Source of the DNA: Cymodocea nodosa
Lineage: Eukaryota > Streptophyta > Magnoliopsida > Alismatales > Cymodoceaceae
Direction: 5' to 3'
DNA: 64,000 nucleotides
NCBI GenBank assembly: GCA_036874045.1
Contig: CM072335.1
Location: forward strand, 26,729,501 to 26,793,500
Shown here: piece after piece, positions 53,879 to 64,000 of the stretch
Layout of the letters: every line of letters begins with the position of its first letter
Numbering within the stretch: the stretch's first letter is position 1
Translations under genes and position numbers: made by a program
Notes under the pieces: model-generated
Seen by the model: only the letters and a program-made list of their open reading frames with translations
Databases searched by the model: none
What the model was told of the DNA's origin: nothing

Positions 53879-55786
53879 ATGTTCCCGCTCCCGACGGCGG
53901 CGATGGGCAACGCCCCTCGATGCCTTGGAACCACCCTCGCGCTCCCGCCTCCACCCCTTCTCACCCACCTGAAGGGCTGCCGAACCATGACAACTCTGAA
54001 GCAGCACCACGCCATCGCCATCAAGACCGGCCGCATCGAAGACACCGTCCTCGCCGCAGAGATCCTCAGGTTCGCGGCACTGTCCCATAGCCGAGATCTC
54101 CACTATGCGCGCAAGTTCTTCGATCAAATGGTGCAACGGAACTGCTTCTCCTGGAACACCGTGATTAGGGCTCTCTCGGAGAGCGATGGCTGCGCTTTGG
54201 AGGGCGTGCTTCTGTTCTGCCGAATGCTGCAAGATGGGCTTGTCACGCCCAATCGGTACACGTACCCGTCCGTGCTGAAAGCGTGCGTGGGGAGCACGGG
54301 TGTGGAGGAAGGCAGGCAGGTCCATGCGCACGTCATAAAATATGGGTTGGACTCAGATGGATACGTTGCTAGCAATCTAGTTCGGGTTTACGCCGTTTCT
54401 GGCAGGATGCGTGATGCTTGCAGAGTGTTCGAGAAATGTTCTGTTTCGTCCACTAGTGATGCGAGTGTTGTGCTACAGAATGTGATCATGGACGGCTGGT
54501 TCAAGCTTGGACTTGTTGGGGAAGCAAGACAGGTTTTCGATGGAATGCCTGCAAGGACCGTCATCTCTTGGAATGCAGTGATCTCTGGATACACAAGCAA
54601 TGGATTCTTTAAAGAGGCGGTGGATGTTTTCCAGCAAATGCAAATGGGAGGTGTGAAACCCAATCACGTAACCCTGGTTAGCATTCTCCCGGCAATCTCA
54701 AGGCTCGGGGCAATTGATTTGGGGAAATGGGTTCATATATATGCAGAAAAGAATGGTATCAACGTAGACGATGTCCTCGGATCTGCACTGATCGACATGT
54801 ACGGGAAGTGTGGGAACATAGAGAAGGTCATTCAGGTTTTTGAGGAGCTTCCCAAGAACAGTGCAATCACTTGGAGTGCATTGATTGGTGCTCTTGCAAT
54901 GCACGGCCGAGCTGAAGATGCCCTTGACTATTTCTCATTGATGGAAAAGACGGGGGTTACTCCAACTGACGTGGTTTTTATTGGAGTTTTGAATGCGTGT
55001 AGCCATGCAGGGTTAGTTGAGAGAGGGCGTGCCTACTTTGATCAGATGGTTACAATTTATGGGCTTAAACCTCGGATTGAACACTATGGTTGCATGGTTG
55101 ACATGTTAGGCCGTGCTGGACGTCTCAAAGAGGCTGAAAAACTCGTGCTGAATATGCCAATAGAACCTGATGACGTGATTCTGAAAGCCTTACTTGGAGC
55201 CTGTAAAATTCACAAAAACGTTGATATTGGAGCTAGAGTGGCAAAGCAGCTTATGCAGATGTCACCTCATGACAGTGGATGCTATGTTCTTTTGTCAAAC
55301 TTGTATGCCTCTGTAGGTGATTGGGATGGTGTTGCCAATGTAAGATTAATGATGAAGGAGCTTGATATAAAAAAAGATCCGGGTTGTAGTTGGATCACTG
55401 TTGATGGAAAAGTTCATGAGTTTGTCGTTGAGGATGACTCTCATTCAAGAACAAAAGAAATTTATCACATGCTTGATGAAATGTCCGACAAGTTGAAGTC
55501 TGCAGGATATAATCCAGATACCTCTCAAGTGTTACTCAACATTGACAAAAAAGAGAAAGAAATTCTACTCACTTATCACAGTGAGAAGATTGCAGTTGCC
55601 TTCGGAATTATCAGTACTGGACCTGGCACCACACTGCATGTAGTGAAAAACCTACGAGTGTGCATTGACTGTCACTCAGCACTGAAGCTCATTTCGAAAA
55701 TTTACAATCGCCGAATCATTGTGAGGGATCGAACTCGCTTTCACCATTTTGAAAATGGATCTTGTTCTTGTAAAGATTACTGGTGA
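53879..55786 (+). CDS. LPA66: PLS-class pentatricopeptide repeat protein with DYW domain, LPA66-like
   Basis: A single exon of 635 residues. Opening words match Arabidopsis LPA66 (At5g48910, about 646 residues) closely: MFPL start, AAEILRF, QRNCFSWNTVIRALSESD, PNRYTYPSVLKAC, VKPNHVTLVSILPAISRLG, DDVLGSALIDMYGKCG and IEHYGCMVDMLGRAGRL. PPR units run from about residue 60 to 455, then E/E+ motifs (DPGCSWITVDGKVHEF). The C-terminal DYW deaminase domain carries HSEK, CIDCH and the terminal CSCKDYW, so the zinc and catalytic His/Glu/Cys set is complete. LPA66 edits a C to U site in chloroplast psbF mRNA and is needed for photosystem II; the same role is inferred here by likely orthology. The N-terminus fits a short plastid transit peptide. 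The ATG at 53879 is the first in frame; a second Met lies nine codons on. Confidence 0.92.
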   Translation: MFPLPTAAMGNAPRCLGTTLALPPPPLLTHLKGCRTMTTLKQHHAIAIKTGRIEDTVLAAEILRFAALSHSRDLHYARKFFDQMVQRNCFSWNTVIRALSESDGCALEGVLLFCRMLQDGLVTPNRYTYPSVLKACVGSTGVEEGRQVHAHVIKYGLDSDGYVASNLVRVYAVSGRMRDACRVFEKCSVSSTSDASVVLQNVIMDGWFKLGLVGEARQVFDGMPARTVISWNAVISGYTSNGFFKEAVDVFQQMQMGGVKPNHVTLVSILPAISRLGAIDLGKWVHIYAEKNGINVDDVLGSALIDMYGKCGNIEKVIQVFEELPKNSAITWSALIGALAMHGRAEDALDYFSLMEKTGVTPTDVVFIGVLNACSHAGLVERGRAYFDQMVTIYGLKPRIEHYGCMVDMLGRAGRLKEAEKLVLNMPIEPDDVILKALLGACKIHKNVDIGARVAKQLMQMSPHDSGCYVLLSNLYASVGDWDGVANVRLMMKELDIKKDPGCSWITVDGKVHEFVVEDDSHSRTKEIYHMLDEMSDKLKSAGYNPDTSQVLLNIDKKEKEILLTYHSEKIAVAFGIISTGPGTTLHVVKNLRVCIDCHSALKLISKIYNRRIIVRDRTRFHHFENGSCSCKDYW

Positions 55787-56433
55787 CTAAGAGCAGTGCC
55801 ATCTGATGAAAACAATTCTCAAGAAACCTCACAAAACATTTCAACATTCTGCCCCAACAATTCTCATAATTTTTACCAGTTAATCGTCAGTGAACTTCTA
55901 CATGTTTTATCTCTTGCCATCCTCAAGCCTCCTATACAAGATAATAAACAGTTTGAATTCTTGTGTTCTCATTGTTATGTGCCCACCATAGACGGCAAAT
56001 GCAGTTTTCGCTAGGATGCTTTAAGCTGCATTCTTTATAATTTAACTCATTCTATCCTTGAAGTTTGTTGAATTACATCTGTCCAACTGTAACCAGGTAT
56101 CTTTTTGAGATCTTTGTAGAACATTTCTTCCCTGAGTGTCCTTACCCCGTCCCGCCTTCCTTGATCAACATATATATTAGACAATATGACCGATGTAGTT
56201 GAATATTCCTGGGCTCAGTTTCTAATATTCTTCCAACGTCCAACCTTCCAAGTTAAACATTATAATAACGCTGACAAGCATAAATTAGAGAAAAAAATAA
56301 AGAATGTTGGTGTTCAGGAATCTCCCGCAGCAAATCCCAAGCTTCATATAGTTTGCCTATCCGACTGAATACATCAATCATTCAACCAAAATGCTCAGAG
56401 TCTGGCACCATACTGAAGTCCGTACGCATCATC
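55787..56433. other. Spacer between the two PPR loci
   Basis: PPR gene 3' region followed by AT-rich sequence. Short frames have no similarity. Confidence 0.4.
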
Positions 56434-57819
56434 CTAAATATCTTCCACCACGTGACCACCATGGGCACACGCTGAGAGAATGCTGAGAAAAGTAGCTGAA
56501 TCGGGTTCTACTTTCCCTTCTAGCATTTTCTGGAATAGTTCAATTGCTTGTCTGTCCTTGCCATTTCTTCCATAACCGTAAAGCATTGCATTCCATAGAG
56601 CTTGATCGTGTGATCTGTTTTGTACACTGTTAAAAATGCCTTGAGCATTATTAACATGGTTTTCATATTTCATGCGGTAGTCCGCAAGCGTCGTTTTGAA
56701 GAATACATCAATACTCTCGTTGATGGTTCTAAAAATACATGTAAGAATCTCCAAGCTTGGATTCTGAACTCTTAAGAGTTGCATCTTATTGAAGATCCTG
56801 AATGCCTCAACAGAATTGCCAGTGCACACACTTCCATTTATGATCAGATTCCATGTTATCATGTCCGACTTTAGGCCATCCATTTCTAACTTATTGAACA
56901 AATCCATCGCTGCTCTGACATTGCCATATGAGAAGAACCCTCGTATCATGGAATTATATGTGATCGAATTCCTGTCATCGAGGCCTGTGAAAACCTTGTA
57001 CGCCGACGTCCATATACTGCACATTTCAGACATGCATCAACAAGAGCACTCCCGACTTTGACGTCAGACATAAGTCTATGCTTCAACAAATAACAGTGAA
57101 CCTGTTCAAGACAACACAAAGTACACAGTTTTAAGCACGCCCAAAGAACAGTGAGAAAAGTAGATGCAATGGGATTTTCTTGTGAAGAAAGCATCATATC
57201 TTCGAAAACCTCCATAGTCTTTTCAGCGAGTCCATTTCTCAGATACCCTGATTTAACATGGCATTGCGGCTGCAACGTCCCTCGCAAGAATGATCCAAAA
57301 CATATTTTCTGCAGAATCTCAGTCCCCATGATTCAAAAGCATTGTCAGAAGAGAAGTCCTCACGTAAGCATCATGCTCGTGGCCCAGCTTCAACAAGAGA
57401 CCATGACATTGCGAGCCACACGCCATTTCCCCACAAGCAGGCAAACACACTTGCAACGATAACTGAATTAGGTTGGAAACCTTCCTATTGAAGACATCGG
57501 AACACCTGCAGTGATTCCGTGAACAACGCACTCCGCGAGAACCCGCCGATGAAGGAGTTGTACAAAGGCAGGCTTCTGTTCTGTGCAGAATTTCGCCAAA
57601 CAACTTCAGTGCGTTATCGAAACAAAGTTTCTTAGCGTTAGCGTTCGTGAGAGACGTGACGGTGTGGGTATGCGAAAGGAAGGCGGAGCTGATGATCTGG
57701 GCATGAAGCTGTTGAATTGATTTGGTGGATTCGAGGTTCCCGCAGGCTTTGAGGAGAGGAGGAAATGTACGTCGACGCAAGGAAGAGTCTAACAGCTGAT
57801 AACAGGGAGAGTGCTTCAT
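56434..57819 (-). pseudogene. Broken PPR gene
   Basis: On the minus strand PPR-type pieces occur in N to C order but in different frames. 57819-57700 gives FPPLLKACGNLESTKSIQQL. 57320-57040 gives SGYLRNGLAEKTMEVFEDMM, EQVHCYLLKH and KVGSALVDACLKC. 57033-56434 gives NSITYNSMIRGFFSYGNVRA, MDGLKSDMITWNLIINGS and WNAMLYGYGRNGKDRQAIEL, then SILSACAHGG. At least two frame changes, one stop and the loss of any E/DYW end mark it as a pseudogene. It is not a recent copy of the neighbouring LPA66-like gene, since the words differ. Two small sequencing errors could mimic part of the damage, but the missing end would remain. Confidence 0.8.
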
Positions 57820-58640
57820 TGTAGAATTTACAGGCTAAACAGGTAAATATGTTAGCTAAGTAAATCAGTTAGGCAATCGCAACTGGCACAGACAGGAGTT
57901 TACAGCAAAAGAAGCTACAAAATAAGTCAAAGTCGACCAAGTTTGAAGGAGGAGAAACAAAGAGCAAAGCTTGTGAAGGTGGAGTAAATAAATTATTGGC
58001 CTCTTCTTCCATAGCTTCACCTCAGTGCAACGTGGATCCTTCTGAAGGAGAGGTTCTACTTGGTTAAGAAACGGTGGCGCTTGGATTAAAGCCACAGGAA
58101 TTCCCAAGACTCCATTTGCCTTTCTATACGAAAGTTTAATGGGATGGCTATTCCCAAAATCAAATACTTTGCTTTCTTAGGAAAGGTTTACCCAATCTTT
58201 CTTTATGAAATCCCTCATGTTGCGGTTTGTTCTACTGTTTTTAACCTTGAATCCATCCCAAAATTTAATCCCTTTTCTTTTGGTGAGAAATGCCAGAATC
58301 ACTGCCTGCCTCTATTTCTTTAACGACTCAAGTGCTCTGCATGATATCTCTCTCTACTCTGAATTGGGACCAAGTCTCATTAGGTTGCCATCTCAAAATT
58401 TCTCTTGGATCAGGCCTTCCTCCCAGATTAGCGCCTCCCAAAACAATGGAGTAGATTCCCCTATTCCTTATACACATAAGAAAGAACAGGGCAAACTTCA
58501 AATCTTTCAAAAACGTCCTTCAAGATATCTGAGTCTAGTTCTGGACGGGAAAACTCTTTTAGATCTTCTATGAACTTACCAAACTTTAATTTGGACGAAC
58601 ACAATAAAAATATCCAACTCTTAAATAGAGCATTAAGATC
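57820..58640. other. Spacer between the PPR pseudogene and the LINE
   Basis: No conserved frame. Open frames on both strands at 57865-58107 and 58205-58573 lack known domains. 58205-58640 may be the worn 5' part (ORF1 side) of the LINE. Confidence 0.35.
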
Positions 58641-58649
58641 AGAGGTTCC

Positions 58650-61560
58650 AATCAATGAAGATGATTGCATGGAACATTAGAGGTTTATTAGGCTCTTCCC
58701 AAAAAAAAGGAGCAGTGAAGAAAGATATTAAAATAAACAAACCAGAAATTATTATACCATCTGAGACAAAACTGGAAAATCTTAACAATACAAACCTAAA
58801 GTTTCTTGGTTGCTCCCACATAGATGGCTGGGAATCTCTTCCATCCATTGGATCCTCTGGTGGGCTTATGAATGGTTGGAACATGTCAGCGCTCCAGAAA
58901 ATAGAACCTTTTCCATTACCATCAAAATAAAAAACTTAGATGATCAATTAATATGGTACATTACAGAAGCTTACGGTCCATCAATTCCAAATCAAAAAAA
59001 TTTATTCTTATCTGAGCTCTCAGATTTGGCTCGGTTACTTGACAACTACTGGGTCATTGGAGGTGTGATTTCAACCTCATAAGATATTTTGGAGAAAAAT
59101 TCAATGCTGTATCTCATCCTTCTTTAATGGAGGATCTTAACAACTTCATAAACTCTCTCAATCTAATCGATTTCTCTCCAAACAATGTAAAATTTACATG
59201 ATCCAACTTTTACTCAATACCAACCCAATCTAAGCTAGATAGAATCCTTATTTCTCCCGACTGGGAAAACCCCTACCCTGGTACAATATGTTTTGGCAAT
59301 GCTCAAGTTATCTCTGATCATGTTCCTATGTTTCTGGACACCAAGCTCTCAAAATGGGGTCTTTCTCCTTTCAGATACCATAAATCTTGGTGTCTGAGAG
59401 AAGGTTTTAATGATCTGGTGGCCCATTCGTGGCAAAATATCCAGCCTCTGGAAAATCCAGTCGTTGGTATTGCGTTCAAATTAAAAACAAAAAAAAAAAC
59501 TGAAAGAACAAATCAAATACTGGCTTCAAAACGGACAAAATTTTATTAAGGATAAATTAAATAGCATTGAGAAGGAAATATTTTCCTTAGAGAAGAAAGG
59601 GGAAAGTACCCAACTTTCTGGCCTTGAAAAAAGATAAAATTATATCTCTTAAAAGAGAACATAACAATTTACTCCTCTAGCAAGAAATGGATTGAAAACA
59701 GAGATCTAAAATCTATTAACTCAAGGAAGGAGATTCAAATACAGCTTATTTTCAAAAACTAACTCGATCAAGAGCTCGAAAAAATCACATTAATGGGATC
59801 TGTACAGACTCAGCTTCATCAATCACAAAAGAATTCATCTGCCATTTTAATAAAATAACAAAAAAAATACAGAAGTCAACTGTGACTGGGAAAGAATCTT
59901 CCTCAAAAAAATATCTAATCCCAGCCAACTTGAAGAACCCTTTTCATTGGAAGAAATTAAAAGAGCAACCTTCAATCTAGCTGGAGATAAATCTCTAGGA
60001 CCGGATGGCTTCCCATTGCTTTTTTCCAAAGTAAATGGGAGATTGTGAGTCAAGAAAATCTATGGTCAACTTCATCCATTTCTTCCAAACTAGTGAAGAC
60101 CCCAATCTATTAAGCAGTATTAATAAAACCTTTATTGCCTTAATATCTAAAGTTCCTGAGGCAAATGAGGTCTCAAACTTCAGGCCAATTAGCCTAATAA
60201 ATGGTGTTTGTAAAATTTTAGCTAAATGCCTTGCCTCTCGTCTTAGCAATGCCCTTGATGAAATCATCTCCAGCACTCAGTGTACATTCTTAAAGGAAAG
60301 AAATCTTCAAGACTGTTTCTTTGCAGTCAAGAAACCCTTCACTATTTACACAAAAATAAACTTTTTAGTGGCCTTTTGTTCAAAATAGATTTTGATAATA
60401 TCAACTGGCCCTTCCTTTATAAATGTATCAAAGGATGTTCCATCCATCTACCAACAATATCATCATCAACATCAAAAAAAACCTTTGCCTCTTTCAATAT
60501 ATCTCGAGTCTAAAAATAAACTTTTCAAAATCTTCCTTTGTAGAAATTAACCTGTCCAATGAAAACCTAGATCTTTTTTGTAGAGTCCTTGAGTGCAAAG
60601 CTCAAAATCTTCCAATGGCTTCTCTGGGACTGCCTCTTCACTACAAAAAAGTCTCTTAGAGTGGAGAAAAACATAGACACATTGCAAAGAAAATTCTTAT
60701 TCGGAGTTAATCAATCTGAAAAAGCTAAATACCCCCTCATAAAATGGAAGCACCTTTGCAGACCAAAAGCTTTTTGGAAGACTACTAGGGTTTATTGGCC
60801 TAAGATCCTTCAATTATGCTCTACAAGGGAAAGCAATTTATTCTGTCCTTCAAAATAAAAATAAACTTTGGATAGAAATCTTAAATGTTGTCTACTTGAA
60901 ACACTCAGGGCTGGACTCCCTTCTCAATAAATCCTCTCAATCAGCTTCCCCTTTGCTGGCCTCAATTAAAACATTCTTTCTCGATGATAAATAGTTGCTG
61001 TTCCTTTCATCTATAGGATGAAAAAAAAAAAAAACTCCTTTTTGGTATAGTAGATGGAATGAGGTGGGAATTCTCAAAAATGAATTTCAATATCTATATC
61101 AAATCTTGAAATATCAAAATGGATCTGTAGACAAAATGCTTAATTCCTCCCAATTCAAACAGAGAGCATCTATTCTGCTGCAAACAAACAACTTAGCCTT
61201 TCAGAATCTCTTTAATATTATTATTGACTCCATTAACCTCTCAATTGATTCTGACAAAGTCACTTGGAATCTTTCATTCAAAGGAGTCTTCTGTGCTTTA
61301 AATTAAATAATCAAATTTAGAAAGCAAAAACTCCTCTTAAAACTAAGATAATTAAATTACTTGGTTTTGTATTCAAGACAAGCTTCTTACTGAAGAAATC
61401 CTTGTTAAAAAATGTTGGAAGGGTTGGACCATATGTTCTTTCTAAGAGATTAGTTTAGAGACTGCAAACCATTTTTTTATAGATTATGTTGTTGTAAACG
61501 AAATCTGGACTTTTATCTTTGGAAATGGTCGAATTTTTCTGAATGACAATTTGTTGTTGC
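58650..61560 (+). mobile_element. Dead L1-type LINE retrotransposon
   Basis: Plus-strand remnants appear in the order of a plant L1 ORF2. The APE endonuclease start is MIAWNIRGLLGS with IIPSETKLEN (58655-58780), and WVIGG...F lies near 59050. Then FRYHKSWCLREGF follows (59370). Reverse transcriptase words are EEIKRATFNLAGDKSLGPDG (59960-60010), FIALISKVPEANEVSNFRPI, CKILAKCLASRLSNALDEII (60130-60280) and FKIDFDNINWPFLYKCI (60385-60430). After these come KINFSKSSF and SLGLPLHYKKV, then LIKWKHLCRPK (60750), then zinc-knuckle-like leftovers. Stops and frameshifts are frequent. The segment that should carry the YADD catalytic motif, between about 60430 and 60500, is missing, so the copy is inactive. 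No poly-A tail or target duplication was clear; a TAATAATAATGATGATGATG run at 61778 may be a simple-repeat tail. Confidence 0.85.
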
Positions 61561-62732
61561 ATATGTTTGAAGAAAATTATAATTGCCAGTTAGCAAAAAA
61601 TAAGGTGGCTTGGAACTCTTTCTTAATCGCTACCATCTGGAGTCTATGAGTTCTCACTTATGGAATAAGTTGTTTCTGTTTTACACACTCAATTTAGTGC
61701 GTTCCTTTGAAGATATCATCCATTTCTTTTCAAAGTTAATACTTCTTCTTGGGAGATTACGTGATTGTAAATCAGTAATAATAATGATGATGATGCGCGA
61801 GAAAATCAATCTTAGCCTCTAAAGCTACATTCATTACAAATAATATACCTTTAAACGTAATCAAAATTATACACCTTCAGTCAAACAATCAGACGGTAGA
61901 TAATCTTTATTTGATTCAAATTATCCATGAGAAATACATTTTAATAATAATATTAATTTTGGTATTCACGAAGATGATCATCCTCACAAAATTTTTTCGA
62001 GAAGCATCGTCCTCGCAGAAATAACATCATGCAAAGACAAAGGGCAAATTGATTCAAAAAGCCTATGATCTTGAACACATCCAACCAAAAAATTTAATTA
62101 CGATGATCACAAACACGTTTAAATGTGATTATAATAGTCACACATTCCCCGTAATTCAACCAAAATAGGCTTAAGGCTATCTGATTTCAATCACTTGTTC
62201 CCTTATTTTCGATAAGAGGTAACGTTGATGCGCTTCAAACAAATTTCAAAGGGACAGTGCAAGCAAACCGAGAAAACACGGCATCATAATGTACATTCCT
62301 CCTTCCTACAAGATTATGAACTTTCAACAATTAAAAACCGATCTCTTACACTTCATCTTGCCGTCTACCATTGAAGCACAGAAACCTCGAGAGCTCGAAG
62401 TAGTAACGCAATTCTCAAGCACATTATTTAACTTTTGGAACAAATTTTATGCAACCAAACTGATGATTTTATCTAGACAAAACCGAAGATAAGTTAACGT
62501 TATACAAATCATCAGCAAAATCAGTGGAAATTGGGTACGGCAATTGGCAAAGCTGCTTCGTAAAACTATGTTCGAAGTCGGGAAAACGAAACACCAAATG
62601 AAATAATTGAAGCTTGATGAGCCCAGTGGACTACACTTGCTTTGTCCAAGTAAAAAAGACTAAATGGAGAAGCCACCCTTCCTGAATTCTTCTTCTGCTT
62701 CTACGTATATACATCGTCGTCAGCACAAACAT
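61561..62732. other. Spacer and 3' region of the cysteine oxidase gene
   Basis: AT-rich sequence without supported frames. The last 200 bp before 62733 are likely 3' UTR of the minus-strand gene. Confidence 0.4.
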
Positions 62733-64000
62733 TTAGCGATCCACGATCTTTGGACCTGTATATTTTCCACCCACTACATAAAAGTCTTCAGGCTTTTCCC
62801 TTGCCTCTAACCATGCATAATTCTCACCATCTGGTGACAAATTATTATTAGTACCATCTGCGTCAAAAAAATATATATTGGATTCAGTAAGACTTTTGTT
62901 AGAATTGGGATTTGGGATATAAGCATGCTCTTGCATTCCCATGATAGCTACTTGGGGCAAGAAGCAGTGTTGCGATTTTCAAATCACAACAGCATACAAG
63001 ATCAGGCAGCCATGGAACTTTCACAGGGTATTCAACGCCTACCTAACAAGTAACAAGCAGAATCGAAGTTCCTAAGGGAAAATGCTCCAAAGAACGATCA
63101 TTTTAAACTTCTAAGCCTATCACGAAGTTCACATACAAAGCATAAGCGAAATTCATTTCTGATTCCATATTTCCAAGTACATTTTCCAAGCAAGCTACAA
63201 AATGGCAACGATCCATGCCTTTCCTACTGGTGAACTTGGAAGCTTGTTAAACTACAGAATGACAGGAACTGGCTTTTCATGATAAGTTTCAGCTTTTGGC
63301 AGAACAGCTTTTCCGTTCAAAATTAAAGAGAAACAACTTATTGATACCTAACGAAGAAAAAACTTTTTCTTGGATAAAGGGTATTTAGATAAACAGTTCC
63401 TATAGGGGATTAGTGAATCTTTTCATTTATATTCATTCATCACTATAATCCATCTTAAATTATGTAATTTTAAATATTTTCACGATCTTTGACCAAGTAT
63501 TGTAATCTTTGAACTAAGCGATTCAAATTATCGGCACCAACATATAACTACTTATCAAGATATATGATTATACACCATAACATCAATAAATATCCAACTG
63601 AAATTTAACATACCAGAAAAGCTTTCGTGTGGAAAAACATTGTAATATGTACAGTGCCTGCCTTCAGCATCGGAATAAGGTGGGCCAAGCACATCTAATA
63701 CAGCACAAGAAGTCACTGCAGTAAAGCAGTGCATGTTGCCTCCAGAAGTTGGATAGAGTATGGAGGGAGAACATGGTGCTGTGAAAATAGCATCCGTATT
63801 CACTTTTGCTAACCGCATTCCAGGGGATTGGACTATAACAGTAACATTAAAAAATAACAAACATAAGAGAAAAATAAAACCTGAGAAAGAAAACCACAGG
63901 CCCAATACCGCTGTGAAAGTTGAAAAAAATCTAGAAACCAATCTTGAAGTGCAGAAAAGAATCTTACAGTTTGGGGAACCAATATTATCATTTGGCTCTT
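62733..64000 (-). CDS. Plant cysteine oxidase (PCO), 3' part only
   Basis: An N-terminal cysteine (thiol) dioxygenase of the PCO/ADO cupin family, which oxidises the Cys-2 of ERF-VII factors and so links oxygen level to their degradation. Three minus-strand exons are visible: 64000-63968 (continuing outside the window), 63832-63614 and 62950-62733, joined in matching phases. Words in order: EPNDNIGSPNF, then MRLAKVNTDAIFTAPC, then ILYPTSGGNMHCFTAVTSCA (its His is expected to be the third iron ligand), then VLGPPYSDAEGRHCTYY, then NYAWLEAREKPEDFYVVGGKYTGPKI. The N-terminal cupin part with the HxH pair lies beyond position 64000. The last intron is about 660 bp. The boundary at 62950 rests on TTGCCCCAAG|TA, which fits phase but is less certain than the others. 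Confidence 0.85.

Overview
The window looks like nuclear DNA of a flowering plant: genes with GT-AG introns, AT-rich spacers, PPR/DYW, WRKY, clade A PP2C and plant MAPKK families, and Harbinger, L1-type LINE and Ty1/copia remnants. Moderate GC in coding exons and overall similarity to monocot versions of these families suggest a non-grass monocot, perhaps Zingiberales. That placement is an inference and was not tested.

Layout. 1-1.68 kb: AT-rich, no supported gene. 1.68-6.25 kb: an apparently intact PIF/Harbinger transposon with terminal inverted repeats, a three-copy 265-bp GC-rich tandem repeat, a Myb/SANT-like ORF and a DDE transposase, all with open frames. 6.3-10.6 kb: AT-rich spacer with a SINE head fragment and a diverged repeat block. 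10.85-14.19 kb: eight-exon MAPKK of group A (MKK1/2 type). 17.1-20.06 kb: clade A PP2C (HAB1 type, ABA co-receptor phosphatase) with an apparent one-base frameshift near its N-terminus. 22.2-24.07 kb: an unnamed multi-pass membrane protein gene built of two copies of one module (A) and one of another (B). 25.97-29.57 kb (minus): PMI1-RELATED (NT-C2) protein with a LysM-like tail. 33.23-35.66 kb (minus): low-complexity K/E/S/R-rich protein of unknown role. 38.4-44.2 kb: copia remnants, foldback structures, and fragments plus one intact B-only member of the membrane-protein family. 48.6-49.5 kb: group IIc WRKY gene with a WKKYGKK core. 51.7-52.6 kb: decayed Harbinger ORF1 relative. 53.88-55.79 kb: single-exon PPR-DYW gene matching LPA66. 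56.43-57.82 kb (minus): broken PPR gene. 58.65-61.5 kb: dead L1-like LINE. 62.73-64.0 kb (minus): 3' part of a plant cysteine oxidase gene that runs off the window.

The genes are independent transcription units rather than an operon. Several belong to stress or hormone signalling (MAPKK, ABA PP2C, WRKY, oxygen-sensing cysteine oxidase) and two to chloroplast biology (PMI1-related, LPA66), but nothing in the sequence shows they are co-regulated. The least-described content is the modular A-A-B membrane protein family with its decayed satellites, and the Harbinger element with its long internal tandem repeat.
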